DNA of 64,000 bases from Numida meleagris (taxonomy: Eukaryota; Chordata; Aves; Galliformes; Numididae). The position numbers and the translations under genes are program-made. Of this stretch, positions 26,601-38,949 are shown in pieces. The DNA is taken from NCBI RefSeq assembly GCF_002078875.1, contig NC_034413.1:64892252-64956251 (forward strand), given 5' to 3'. The notes beneath the pieces are model-generated. The model was not told the DNA's origin and did no database searches. It saw only the letters and a list, made by a program, of their open reading frames with translations. Positions within the stretch are counted from its first letter, which is position 1. Every line of letters starts with the position of its first letter.

Positions 26601-29600
26601 CTTAATGCATCAGTCTTTTTGTTATAGTGATTTTTTTCTCAGGTTTTCAGGTTTTTGTTCCTCTTTCTTACTGTTGTTTTCTCTACAACTTCCTTCCCAT
26701 ATCTGTCATTGCATAATTGCATAAATTGCAGTGTTGATAAATTGCTGGTATTTTCAAATTCTTAACCATAATTAAAAGACCTCAGCCTTACTTTTCCAGT
26801 TGGATCATGTTATTTATGTTTAACCTGTTATACCTAAAATGTGAATACAGAATTGCTGCCTCTTTTAATTTTCTAGTCTAATTTTCCAGTGAAACAAGTC
26901 ATTTAGTTTTGTCCTTCATAAGTTCAGAAAGCAATGGAATTAATGGATAGCGTGTGATCTGCACAGCTTTAGCATGTTACTGTGCTGCAGGAATTCCAGC
27001 AACCCTGTTTGATATAGTTACAGCTCATTCAAACATAAGCTGAATTCTAGTTGGAAGCATGTTCTGACTTAGTAAATCTGCACCTCTGTGCCATTCTGTA
27101 ACCAAAACGCATGTAAAGGAAGCATAGCTTTTTGTATACTTATTTGGTCATTAAAATTTCCAGATGTTTTGTTACTTGAGAGAGTAACTGCAGGTAACTG
27201 AAGTATAGGGTTTTATTTCTTGGCCATTTCTGTGGTGAGTTTGGTAGTTGAGGATAGTACAGGATGTTCCCAAACATTGCCTTGAATGAGATCTGCTCTT
27301 TGAAGTGAATTGTAGCCTTGCTAATAACACTTCACCTTGGATTGCAGAGTACTCTCGGAGATCACAGACTGGATTCCCTTTCAATTAAAACACTCCAGGA
27401 ATGCAAGAAGTGTCCGTAGACTGTTGGCATTTAGTCATTAAGGTGGACTAGATACAATGTACAGCACTGTCCCCCGCTGTTAATATGCACACCCCATACA
27501 TCCCTGAGCTGAAATGCCTGTGGTGTGAATGTCAGGCCCTCAAAGCCTATCGTTTTGTTTTGCTGTTTTGTTGTGTTGCATGCTGACATAAACAGAGATT
27601 TTGAGACCTAAGGTGTGATTTTCTGTCTGGTGAAAGCATGCTTCAGACTTCTCTTCATGGTTCATTTAAGGATAACTTCAGCAAGGAAATAGCTTGTGTA
27701 AGTTCTAGCTGCATCCTTCAAGAAGGGAAAGCAAATCCATGACAGCTCTGAAATTAAAGCATTTGATGCTGTAAATAATTAAATTTGCCAAGATATTAAC
27801 ATTTACTTTGGAGCTTCACAGCAGAAGGAATAAAGGTTTGCTTTCAGCACTGAAAATGAAGCTACTTTTGCTACCAAACCTCGAATGAGAGTATAGCCTC
27901 AACAAAATGTTCTTTGGAAAAGAATGCGTTTCCACTAATTTAGATGATTTACAAAGGACATAAAGGCATTGAAGAAGGTTTGTTACCCAAATCATCACTT
28001 CAGTGTGGATTAGAACCAACAGGCAAAGAAGCTTTCTTAGGTACAAGTAGACTAGAGCTATCAAGAGGACCTTGGGAGTGAGAGAGGCTGAAAAAAAGGT
28101 GCATTGTTGTTAATGACAGGGTATAAGGAATGAGGAGAGCTTTTTGGGTTCTTCATCTGTCCTTCAGTACTAGCAGATTATTGAACTGTTATGTTATGTA
28201 GAATATCAGCTCAGGACTTTTTCATGTTATTTCCTGGATTTGGGAGGAGTGTGTGTGTCCTCTCTCTCCTCCTCAGAATTTAAGAGCAATGAAGAGATAT
28301 TACTGATTCGCTTTCCTTATGCTGCTGCTTCTGGCATTTTTCTGCATTTCTAGTTGGTTTTTTTTTTTCATTTAGTTTTGCAAGGGGCCGCAGCTGAAGT
28401 AGAGCTATTCCTCAGAGTTTGCCAGTACAAGCTGTTCTACAGCTGTCTAGGGATGTTGGAAAAAGGGAGACTGTTTTCCACCTACTCAAAATAGTTTGTA
28501 AGTTTTGTGCCCTACAGTATACTAAGTACGGCTCATACTTTTGCAAAGGAAGCTTGTATACTTTATTAAATCTTGCAGATAACTGAAAAGCTGACTGCCC
28601 TCTGCCTGCATCCATCGTGGTTATAATATTCCATGTAGCAAGTGAGAATGGTGCCGTGCTTAGTGCGGTGCTGCTGGCTTTCCTTTGAAAATACTTCTGT
28701 GGTTGTGGCTGTATCATTCATAGCAGATTGTGAGAATTGTCTGCAGGGATAAATCCTTCTGTTTTAAAGGACTGTGTCATTACTATCCATAACTGGCTGG
28801 ACAGATGAGAACTGCATATGTAGTGAAGATTTTGTCTGATGCTCCATTTAGCATTTACCCAGTGACTCGATTCCCCTCAGGTGTTTTGTCCTCCAAAACC
28901 ACAGGACCAGCATTGCTTTCAAGTCCTACTGTTGCAGTCACACAAGACAGACCTTTAGAGCAGGTTTCTAATTGGGCTTTTTGAGTGTGCAGAGAGCTCC
29001 CTCTAAGCATTTTGGTAGTGGGAATGCTGTTCTAGTGGCATGAGGTTGTTACAGTTTAACAAAAATACCAGCTCTGTAGCTCTGGTGCTGCTGCTGACTC
29101 AGTAACACTGTAGTAACTCATCAGCTAGGATGGGATTGATTGCCTTTAGATGTAAACCCAATTTTTTTTTGCAGTGCTGTTGTTTCTTATTTCTCTTTGT
29201 AAGTAGCAACTTTCATTTCAGTGGAAGTGCTTATCTAACGGTATCAATGGTTGGTAAATACCAATGTTTATAAACAAGATATATACAGGAGGTACAAGAT
29301 GTATGTTCAAATGCTTTGCTGTCTTTCATTCAAATTAGATGTCAAACAAATTACAATCTCACCCTTTCTGATAATAAAGAAAATATCTGAAATACAGAAA
29401 GTAGAGCAATGGAACAATCAGTAGCACTCTTGTTTCCAAATGAGTACTGTTGAAATCTTAATTCCATTAAATACTCTGCTTTGGAGGTGCAGCTTGTATT
29501 TTCAACCATTTGTCCAGCCATGTAAATTGGAATGTATTCAAGAAGCTTGCCAAGAACAAATCTGTAGCAAGAAATGTTATACTTTGACCCAGGTTCAACA

Positions 29601-30468
29601 TGTTCTAAAGCAACAAGAAATAAATATTTCTTAAGACTTTATTTAATGTTCAGCTTAGATACTTTGGGTTTTCCTCCCTATGATATATGGTATATGCTTA
29701 CTTAATAATGTATACTTACAGTTTTCTTATATCTTTCTTTCTACTTCTATTTTGAGTCAGCTCTCTGTCTTCTGTTGTTGCGACTTTTATGGAAAATTTG
29801 GATGTAGAATCCTGTAGCTGCAATTTATTGAAACCCAATTTATTGAGAATTTCTTTTTTGGTTTAATTATCTACCATTCCCAGCAAAGTCTAAGAATTTC
29901 AAGTAAGTTAATTTTCTTACACAGGTGTACTTAAAAATTAAAGTGTCTTTTATTCTTCAGAACCTTTTCCTGTAAGATATAATGAGCATTTTGAGCACGA
30001 ACATGTTTGAATCTTTCCTTTCATCTTGTACTGTATTTTCAGCTGTCTGTGCGAGGTCTAACACGATTGCCAAAGACTACATTTAGTGCACTGATGATCA
30101 AGTTGACAAGAGATGGTAGTTGGGCATCCACATTGATGAGAGCTTTCTTGTTGAATACAAAGCACTTTTTGACTTTCCTCTGTGAACTGGACAGGGCTGC
30201 TGCTGAGAGCTGCTTGTTTTTCTCTTGGACAGACTGCAAGATGTGATGTAACAGGCTGAGTTGTGGTTAACAGCAATGAGTGAGTCTGAAGAATCTGCTG
30301 GATGCATGAAATGAGCTAACAGATTCAATTTTTATGTAATAAACTTATTCACAGAGTGCTAAGTAATTTGATTGCTTGAATTGTAAGCTGAAGTTAATTC
30401 TATTTTTTCATTAAAAATATTTTCTGAGTAAGTTCAAAGCAGTTTTCCTTAACTCTTGTTACAATAGT

Positions 30469-30493
30469 AGAGTGTGTCCTTAGGACACACTCT
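30469..30493. repeat. 25-bp perfect palindrome (12-bp arms, 1-nt centre) followed by a T run
   Basis: AGAGTGTGTCCT (30469-30480), a single T, then AGGACACACTCT (30482-30493). Including the last arm base, six T follow. It is unlikely by chance in 64 kb, but the function is unknown. Confidence 0.85.
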
Positions 30494-31729
30494 TTTTTGA
30501 GAATTCCCTGAAACCAAGTTGCATGCGCAGGATTGCTGTATAACAACAAAAAGCTTTTTATGCATAACTGGAAAGAAGTTGATCTAAAAAGTATGAGACC
30601 GTGCTTCTTAGCAAGTGCCAGAGCTACACCTTTCAGTGGTCAAATGCCAAATGTAAAATTGAGAGTGACATAAGACGATGTCATATATTAGGCTTTGAGT
30701 TGGATGTCATGTTTGGGTAGACGTGAGGATATGAGAAGAAAAAGGTATGTACTTGTGTCCCCATTAGAAAACTATTTATCCATGATGTCTGTTTTTTAAT
30801 TTATCTAAATGAATGAAGTATGTTAAGGTTTGTTTGCACAAGGGACTCTTGAAGGCTTCTTTTGCTGCTTTTGGGAATCTCTTCTAGAATGACGGGGGCT
30901 TTCAGTCTATTTCCTAAGTTTCTTGTAAAATATAATGAAAAATAACCTTCCTAATCTCTTGATCATCGTGCTGACATGCCGAAACATCCTTTTTCAGTGC
31001 AAAAATGCAACTTGGGGAATCTTCTTTTAAAGCAATGACAGGAAATGTTAATAATTTACCCTGCAATTTGCCTGTAAATAGCTGTAAAAGTTTCAGTTTC
31101 TTTCATTTGTTCAAAGTCTGGAATATTTCTGTTTTTCTAAAGCTGGAGGAAGTCTTCCTATTCTTAATCCTAAAATTAGTCCAGTTTTTTAATCTCTAAA
31201 CACTGTTATTAAAAGATGAGGATAGTTTGTGGTTATGGCCTTAAATGCATTGTCTGGTGTGGTTTTAATCCATAAGGATTATCTGAATCATAAGAACCTC
31301 ATAAGAATTTTTCCTTATAGATTTTCTTCTCCCTTTTGTCTTTTTTTCTTCTAATCCATATGAGTTAAAAACAATGGGATCATACAAAATTCCTTGTCCT
31401 ATTTTTTCTTCATATAAAATCTTCAGTTGTGAGCTTCTTTGATATCAATGTTAGTGAATTCTTGAGCTCTAGGTCTACTCCCTGAGTAGTATTTTTTCAT
31501 TGTCTTCTTGTCAGATGTATTTTGATGTAGGTTCTCTCCTTCTGCACAGTTGTCCACTCTGTTCTTGCTCCAAAATTGTCTAATTGATATGCATCTTCAC
31601 TTGAAACATAGTGTTCTCTCATCTATTAAAACTTTTTTTATGAGTTTTTTATAGAAAGTCCAGTAAAATGTTGAGTTAAGCATGATATGAAGGTTGGAGA
31701 TGCAACTTTTTTCCAAACGTTTTATGTTA

Positions 31730-31753
31730 AATTGTTTAAGCAATTGTTTAAGC
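31730..31753. repeat. 12-bp tandem duplication
   Basis: AATTGTTTAAGC occurs twice in direct succession (31730-31741 and 31742-31753). Confidence 0.9.
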
Positions 31754-31850
31754 AGAATGGTATTTAGCAGTGAGAGCTCAGCGTGGAACAGTAAAGAATA
31801 ATGTTTGTGGCACTGCTTGATGGCTGTAGAGTGATCCTCTTGTACACTTT

Positions 31851-31860
31851 GGGGGGGGGG
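31851..31860. repeat. Poly-G tract (G10)
   Basis: Uninterrupted G10 followed by AAAG. Confidence 0.9.
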
Positions 31861-34800
31861 AAAGCAGACTTTTCTTGCATCCTGGGTATAATGTTGTGCA
31901 TCCTTTCCTTGTATCTTGGTTCTGGCTTACAAGGTGTTTGCAGGGAGGTTTGCCACCATAATCACTTTGCGTAACTGTTTATTTTTTTTTTTCCTCTTCC
32001 CTCCCTGAAATATCAGGGTAAGCAAACAAAATGGGAAAAAAAAATGCAATTTAACTTCTGTAGGGCTAAACTGCAGAAAATAACGTGCTTGGTAGAAAAT
32101 TGGAAACATTTTGGCGTGCACTGTAAAATCACAGACCCGCGTGGGGAAATGTTTGAGTTGCTACCCAAACTGTTTCTATGTGGATAAATTTATTTTTGAA
32201 AGTGAAGGCGAGCTGCTTGCTCAAGATGAAAATTTACTTTTTTTATGGCATCTTTTCAAAGGCTTCTTTTCTCTCTTTCGACTTTCATCCCACCACCTCC
32301 TGCCAATTTCTACTACACGCACACACAAAAGCAAACATGTCCCCCCAACCTAAAAAAAACAAACCCAGTATTTACGCTTTTACTCTCCCTCAGTCCATCT
32401 GGTCTGCTTTCACTGTTGTGACCCGGAGTTGTTCTGCTTTTCTCGCTTCATGGTATTGCATCCCAAATTGCCACTTCAGAACAGTACATGTTACCATTTC
32501 AGCTGAAGGTGGGGGGGCTGAGAGAAAAGAAGCAGTGACATCTGTCAGCTAAAGGAAAAGAACTCGTTGGCAGCAATATTGCTGAAAATAAACTTAAGCA
32601 GTAGAAGGAAGAACAGAATCAAGGCTCCGTAGTTCAGATGAGGAGATGTTTTCATGCAGTATTTTATATACTAAGGAATGTCCGTTTTAGAATGTACGTT
32701 TGCACAAATGTTTTGATGCTTTTGATACTAGATCAGGCTGCTACAGCTGCATGATTTTTTTAATTTTTTTTTACTACCTCTGCTTCCTCCGTTGCTGGGG
32801 TTGGAAACTGTCTTTGAGGTGCATAGGGAATGTGTTACAGGACTGAGCATGACCAAGTAGTGAGAGCTTATATTGAGACTAATGAAAATGTTTTGAGATG
32901 GCTTAATACCTATGAGCCATTATACACTTGTGATGATTATACAATTGAACTAACAATTGAAATAAATTCTGATTAGCTGTTGAAATCAGGGGACTAACTC
33001 TAATCTGACTACATACTTCCTCACTTCAGAGTAACCAGGTGTGGAAGGAGCTGTGTTTGCTGTCTGCCCCGTGCTTTTTGCGTTTGAGATGATCAGTGAC
33101 TAAAGTGGCAGTGAAGCTGTTTCTGAACCTTCAGTGTACCAATTAAGGGCATTGAGTTTTGATTAGATATGTGTATGGTTTTGTGCTACCAGAGGGTATT
33201 TCCTGAGTTTGTTTTGCTGGCATGTCAGTACTGGTGTCAAAATGTATGTGGTAAGATCAAATCAGAAGCTGTGTTCAAATGTAAGCATTCTTATCAGAAA
33301 CCTGGCTTGTTTTTTCTTCTGTCGTGATTTTTTTCTTATCTTTTATGAACACAGCACATGACTGTTAAGTGTAGTAAGTAGTAGTATATCACGTTATTAA
33401 TGCTATATCTTGAAAGAAGGAAGGGCAGGTTCAGCTTCCAACAACAGTGAAGAAACTCATCATCTTGCACTAAGTAAAGCAGGGAGGAGTGGGCAGTCTT
33501 TGCTAAGGACTGCGCTGGCTGAGAACACAGACTGGCCAGCGCGGCTTGGACATCTGTTGGAACGCTCCCTCAGGAACAGAAAGCTGCAGTACCAGGAAAT
33601 CCATTAATTTGCATTCAGTTGGGGTATAGTGCACATCTGTTTAGACAATGGAGCTGCAGGAGGAGACGGGTTAACATTAGCCTGGAATTTTAGTGTGTGT
33701 GTATGTTGGAGCATGTCTGTTTTAAACTATTAAAACCTAGCAATCCCTGTTGGACTCAGTTCTCCTAGAAAGGTTTTAGAGGGTTGCCTGTCTTTTTAAG
33801 ATGTATTACATCTGCTTCTGCACGAGGCTTGGCTCCTGGCATGCCTTAGCAGAGGAGTGTGGGGATGTGGCAAGTCTTTTTACACACCACCATTTTCTGG
33901 CTGTGGCTCTGGTATGTTGGCAGGCCACTGGATTGACGCTTGAATTATCATTAACTTCTAGGTTAATGCATCTTTTGTAAGAGTAGAGGAAGCTCACATC
34001 TTGATGTTTGTCCTCTGTTAGCCTGTTAGGAGTTGTTCTACAGTATCAGATGGTTGCAAGCAGAAGTGCAGCACAGCCTCTTCAGCAAACAGTCTGGAAA
34101 ACAGATCAATGTTTGCATTAGGATCCTAATGTGTGGGTTTTCGAAGAGAACCTCTTGGAGTTGGCTGTGATGCAGTAATGAAATTTGTCAGTTAGGCGTG
34201 GTGGCACGCTGTTGCAGCTGAGTATGTGTTTGTGCATGCATATGTGTAAGAAGAGAATTAGAAATAAGGAGAGTAAGAGATTGCTGTGAGTGAAGGTTAA
34301 GAAGACTGGTAAACTAGCTCTCTACAGATTTAAAAAGCTGAAGACAGAACTTCACTAGACTGACACTTGTTAACAATGCATATTGCTAATATTTAGCTCT
34401 TACTCATTCCTCATCACTGTCACTACATATTCAAAGCTCTTAATGTGTAACAATCTCTAAGTAAATGGTGAGCACACAGCACCGCAGAGCTGACGCTGTG
34501 CGTTGAGCACTGGTAGCTGCATCCTATGGTGGTGAGAACTTTGTATTTCTGGGCATGTCCTAGCCCTGGGCCCTGTGGTGCTGCCAAGGGGTGACTCTGA
34601 GGCGGCCATTTCAGCCTCACAGTTGGTGGAAGGCCTGTTCCTCGCAGCAGCAATGCTATTTTCACTTGGTACAGAGATGCTTATACATTGTTTACTAGTC
34701 ATGCTATATCAGTACGCTCATGTTTGAGCTCATAACAAATTAATAATAAATACTGTTTATCTGCTGCTACTTTTATGCTTCATTTTTGGCTATGAACAAT

Positions 34801-37613
34801 TAAGGTTTTATAGCTGTGGAGATGTTGATGAACAGTGTGGAATTTCCCCTTGAATCCTAGCTGAGGATAGTGCTCTTCCAGGCTTACCCTGACTTCATTC
34901 CTTGCATAGTTGTAGACTGAAGAGAGAGCTTTAATCTTTCTGTAGGTACATACTACAGAGACTTTAGTTAATCTCTTCTAGATGTTCTGTAGATGAACAT
35001 CAAAATCTGTTAACATTCACGTGAACAGTTTGCACTGTATTTTAAGCATTAAAACAAACAAAACAAGCTCACCAGCAACACGAAGGCTTAAAATGCCGAG
35101 GAATGTGATTTGCATCCCTGATGTACAGGATCACTTTGGTATTAGTTTCTTGATATTATCGTAAATAGTAGGAGGAGGTTTTGGTTATGATGATGTAGGA
35201 ATGGTAATATTATCCTCTCTAACAAATGAATTGTCCGGCTGTTGAACAGTGTCTTATTAAATATAGAACAGAAAAAATAAGTGCTTTAATGAAACTGTTT
35301 GAAATACTAAAAATACGAAGATTATTAAAATTCTTATACCTATGTAGAATGGGTATAAGGTTAGTCCTTTATTCCAAAGAAGTGTGCTAACTGTGTCTGT
35401 TAAGGACAGTGGCAGTTCTGTTTTGAGTTATGTTTATTGCAATGGGTGGAACTCATCTGTTTAAAAGAGAAAAAACAAGTATATCTCTGAAACAAGTAAA
35501 AAAAAAAGAAGTGTGCTGATTTGGTTATGATGAGATTTTGACTGGTTGGAGTTGAATTTAAGGAAGAACAAAACAAAACTGTTCTTTTATTAAAGCGTGG
35601 GATTTTTTGCCTTGTATATCTTTTTCATTTTCACCTTGTTTTTCTCACTTGACTTTTAGTTTTGGTACATTAGGTGTTGTCAGAAAATGAGGATGAATCA
35701 TCTTCCTAACATTTTCACATAAAAGTTAACAACTAGGACATATCTAGAGAGGTGCTGGAATTGCTTCAAGAGTTATCTTAGAGTGAGACTGCCTCTTTCC
35801 AAAGCTTTAAAAAGAAAAAAGAAGTCTGTTATAATTTACAGGCACATATTTATATGTTTCCAGATCCTCTGCAGATGTTGACTACCATTGTGCAGTTTGG
35901 AGAGCAGACTAGGAAAAGGCCTGAAGAGTTAACAGCATCAGCTCCTTTGAGAAGACTTAGAAGGGAAGGGGAAGAATAGGGAAAGCACGATCACCTTGAG
36001 TTTGGGAGTGGCTTACTTGATATGGGCAGATAGGTAACTTGTCAGCAGGCACTGTCAAAGTCCATAAGGAACTATGGTATGCCAATGTGTCTTTGTCAGC
36101 TGTGGCTCACTTCAGTCGTTAATTTCCTGCTGAGGCAGAAATATCACAGAGGCATACCTGTGCTCTTATCTTCGTGCACTCTATGTATCCCTTGATGTTT
36201 TCAGACCATTGTTCATTTAAATATTAAATAGTGAGTCATTATAGGTATGTGGCAGTCCTTGAGCATGAAATAGTTGTGTTGTGATCGTTGACATCTATCA
36301 AAGCTGGGCTTACCTATGCAGCAAAGCCAGGACAGGCATGCAATCTGGCTCCAGAAGCAACCTGAATCCCACTTGTGTCTTGTGTGCTTTGAAAACCTCC
36401 TTGCCCACCAGCAGTGCTCAAAGTTCATGAGTTGTATGAGCTGATGTCTTTTTTCTTTTATGACTCAAAGCAGTGGGGGCCATTCTTCCCTCTGCCAGAG
36501 TATCTTAGTTCTTTTGCATGGAAGAACTTCAGTATTTCCCGACTACCTTCTCAGATTTTTTTGAATGTATTTAAGATTCTTTTTCTGTTTGTTGATGAAC
36601 AGAATAGAAAAGTTAACATCTTTATTTATGTAGGTAATGCTTATAAAGTTAGGCATGCACTGAATAAAAAAGTAATACTTGCATTTTTTTGATTTCTGGT
36701 TTTAGTGTTAACTGTGCTTTTTTCCTAAACTAGTTACAAAAAACTTGTTAGCACATGTCCGCTGGTAGGTTCACTTTCTCGTTCAGTGTCTTCATCTTCA
36801 TGTAAAAGTGATAGTTGGATAAAAAATATTGACTGTTATAACTACAGGTCCTACTGCTATAGAGTACGCTGTCAGTTCTTTCATGAAACCAAGTCATGGA
36901 GGGAATTATATTGGATATTTCAGATTTCTTTTTAAAATTGCAATGTTGTTTTAACTATCCACTTTTCTGTACTTTTTGTTCACATCAGATGTTGCAAGAA
37001 AAATAGTAAAGCATTCAGTTTTTAGTGAAATGATAATATTCGACTTTGTAGTCAGCCCAAGAGTGTCCATAGACTATAGTGAAGTGAACTGAAACAAGTA
37101 AGGTTTGTCTTTTCTTGGAAAATTGACTTAAGTTTATGGAAAGCAGTTTTAATCTTTTGTAATCTTTTTCAGTGACGTCTCAGTTTTTCTGTGCCATTCT
37201 TCGTTAAGCAACAGATGGCTGCAGATTGTTCTTTTAGCAGCATAGATGCATGGTACAGTTACTTTCTGTTCTGCTTTTAGTTTTCTGTGTAATGCACTTG
37301 TTTTTGCAATCAGTAGTAAGCAGTAATGCTACATGCGGCTGCAAGTTGTGTTGGAAGTTGAGTAGTCCAAAGGCATTTGTCCTTCTGCAGAAATATTGGT
37401 CGAACTGAAAGGGGAAGATCTAAAGGGAATTTTAACAGGGCACTGCCAGGAGGCATCTGTGTATTTATCCTATTACAACAAAGTAACATCTGCATTATCT
37501 GTGCACGTACAGAATGGAAGGGAGCATTATATTTTCTAATCCCGTCTGGGAGCATTTTGAAGTTAAAAGGATCACATTTTACCAAATCTGTGTTTTAACA
37601 CGATAGGTTACAC

Positions 37614-37633
37614 TTAATTACCTTTAATTACCT
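37614..37633. repeat. 10-bp tandem duplication
   Basis: TTAATTACCT occurs twice in direct succession. Confidence 0.9.
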
Positions 37634-38560
37634 TTCTTCTATTGTACGGTTTTATGCTGAATACCCTGCCTCCAGCCCTCATCACAGAGCTTTTCTTGCC
37701 TTAGGATACTTTATGCCAGTTTTTATCTTCGAGTTTACAGTGAAAAGATGGTCCTACTGTTTCTCTTGAAGGCAGTTAGCCAACTCTTTTTCCTTAGTGT
37801 GGGAAAAGCACTGAGAATATTAATTTTAGATACAAAAGATGTGTTGTAGCATTCAGAAGTATGTGTTTCGAATTTAGCCGTAAAGCACAGACTCGTTGGA
37901 TTTCGTTTTATGAATAAGGAGTAACGATGCATGGCAGAGGCCGCACAGGAGCAAGAAGAGATTATTCCAGCCTTCTGACTACTTGCAGTGCAAGCCAGGA
38001 GAGTGTATTGGTTTAAATAATGTAGACTTTTTTTTTTTCTTCTCACTTTTTACCCCTGAGGGAGTCTGATTTCCTGATCATCTATCTAGCCATATGCCAT
38101 AGCTCTTGCCAGGATCTCCTAACAGTGTCATTGCCAGCTAAAATTACTTGTTTTCTGAGAACTGAATTACGTTAAGAATCGTCTTAAATTGCTGCTTTGG
38201 CAACATCACAAAGTTTTGTGTGCACACAGAGGAAAAATAAAAATACGTTGAAGCAACCTTGTCTTGAAATTCACGTTAGAAACAGCTTCAAGCATTGAAC
38301 TTGATCCAGATACTAAGAGGTGTTCTACATCTGCTCAGGCACATCGCTCTTTCTTTGTTCTTTTTCCAGTGCTTTTCTTAGTTTGTTTGCGCTCTGACTA
38401 AAACAGCGTGATATTGATGCATACAAATCAAACACTTGCAAAAAAAAAAAGCATATTGTCTCCATCTATTTAGTACTAGTTATGGTAAAGACTTAGTATA
38501 GCTCATGAAAATTTCTAATATTTTGTGTTAACTTTGCTACTTTTCTTTCTCTTGCAACAG

Positions 38561-38711
38561 GATGGAACTGAAATACAGATATATGTTGACTAACGAGTCG
38601 GAATAAGACTGAGTCCTGCTCTGTGATCTGCATATACCTGGACCATGAACTCGCTCTTTGGCTTCGTGCTTTAGGAACCTTTGTACTAACTGTGAGAAGC
38701 TGTTGGGAATC
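38561..38711 (+). other. MGAT5: 5' UTR part of the first coding exon of MGAT5
   Basis: A pyrimidine-rich tract ending CTTGCAACAG (38551-38560) is a good splice acceptor, with a possible branch point at gttAac near 38527. It places the exon start at 38561, so a non-coding exon should exist further upstream. The 151 nt UTR contains two short upstream ORFs, at 38562-38606 (14 codons plus stop) and 38645-38674 (9 codons plus stop). No ATG in frame with the main ORF remains open into it. The acceptor is inferred from sequence only; a transcript start inside this segment is an alternative. Confidence 0.65.
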
Positions 38712-38949
38712 ATGGCATTCTCTCCATGGAAGCTGTCCTCTCAGAAACTTGGCTTTTTTCTGGTGACTTTTGGTTTTATTTGGGGAATGATGCTTCTGCA
38801 TTTTACTATTCAGCAGCAAACACAACACGAAAGCAGTTCAGTCCTGCGTGAACAAATTTTGGATCTCAGCAAAAGATACATCAAAGCATTAGCTGAAGAA
38901 AATAAAAATGTGGTTGATGGACCTTATGTTGGAACAGTGACAGCATACG
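38712..38949 (+). CDS. MGAT5: MGAT5 coding exon 1: cytoplasmic tail, signal anchor, start of stem
   Basis: The exon encodes residues 1-79 plus the first base of codon 80. The ATG at 38712 has a favourable context (A at -3, G at +4). It begins the conserved tail [12 protein letters not shown], followed by a hydrophobic signal-anchor helix at about residues 13-29 ([17 protein letters not shown]), typical of a type II Golgi transferase. A polar stem follows, with L, I or Y at heptad-like spacing (L45, I49, L52, Y56, L60), suggesting a helix or coiled coil. An open frame runs upstream to a TTG near 38658, but its 18 extra residues do not look like the family. The donor is ACG|GTAAGT (38950-38955), a strong consensus. 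If the intron is retained, the frame stops at TAG 38964-38966 and would give an 84-residue membrane stub. Confidence 0.95.

Larger units (their letters stand above)
11641..30030. other. Non-coding intron-like sequence
   Basis: No gene, RNA gene or mobile element can be supported in this long stretch. Poly-T runs occur at about 12660-12674 and 21823-21836. The longest ORF (15561-15947, minus, 128 codons) looks like chance. A small GC-rich patch at 20740-20960 has an open minus frame of 75 codons without recognisable features. Confidence 0.5.
30031..38560. other. Non-coding intron-like sequence
   Basis: It contains a 25-bp palindrome (30469-30493), a G10 run, short tandem duplications, and an unexplained patch with open frames on both strands (30039-30328). 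GC-richer patches at 33420-33610 and 34480-34640 have short ORFs on one or both strands but nothing recognisable. Confidence 0.5.

Noticed and set aside
30336..30345. AATAAA polyadenylation-like signal
   Set aside because: AATAAA is frequent in AT-rich DNA and no gene end is supported here.
33420..33610. GC-richer patch with a 65-codon ORF and a nearby ATTTGCAT
   Set aside because: The ORF is featureless, and ATTTGCAT occurs several times in the window, so the motif alone carries no weight.
38658..38711. Upstream in-frame TTG start for MGAT5
   Set aside because: The 18 extra residues do not match the family, and the ATG at 38712 has a good context and begins the conserved cytoplasmic tail.
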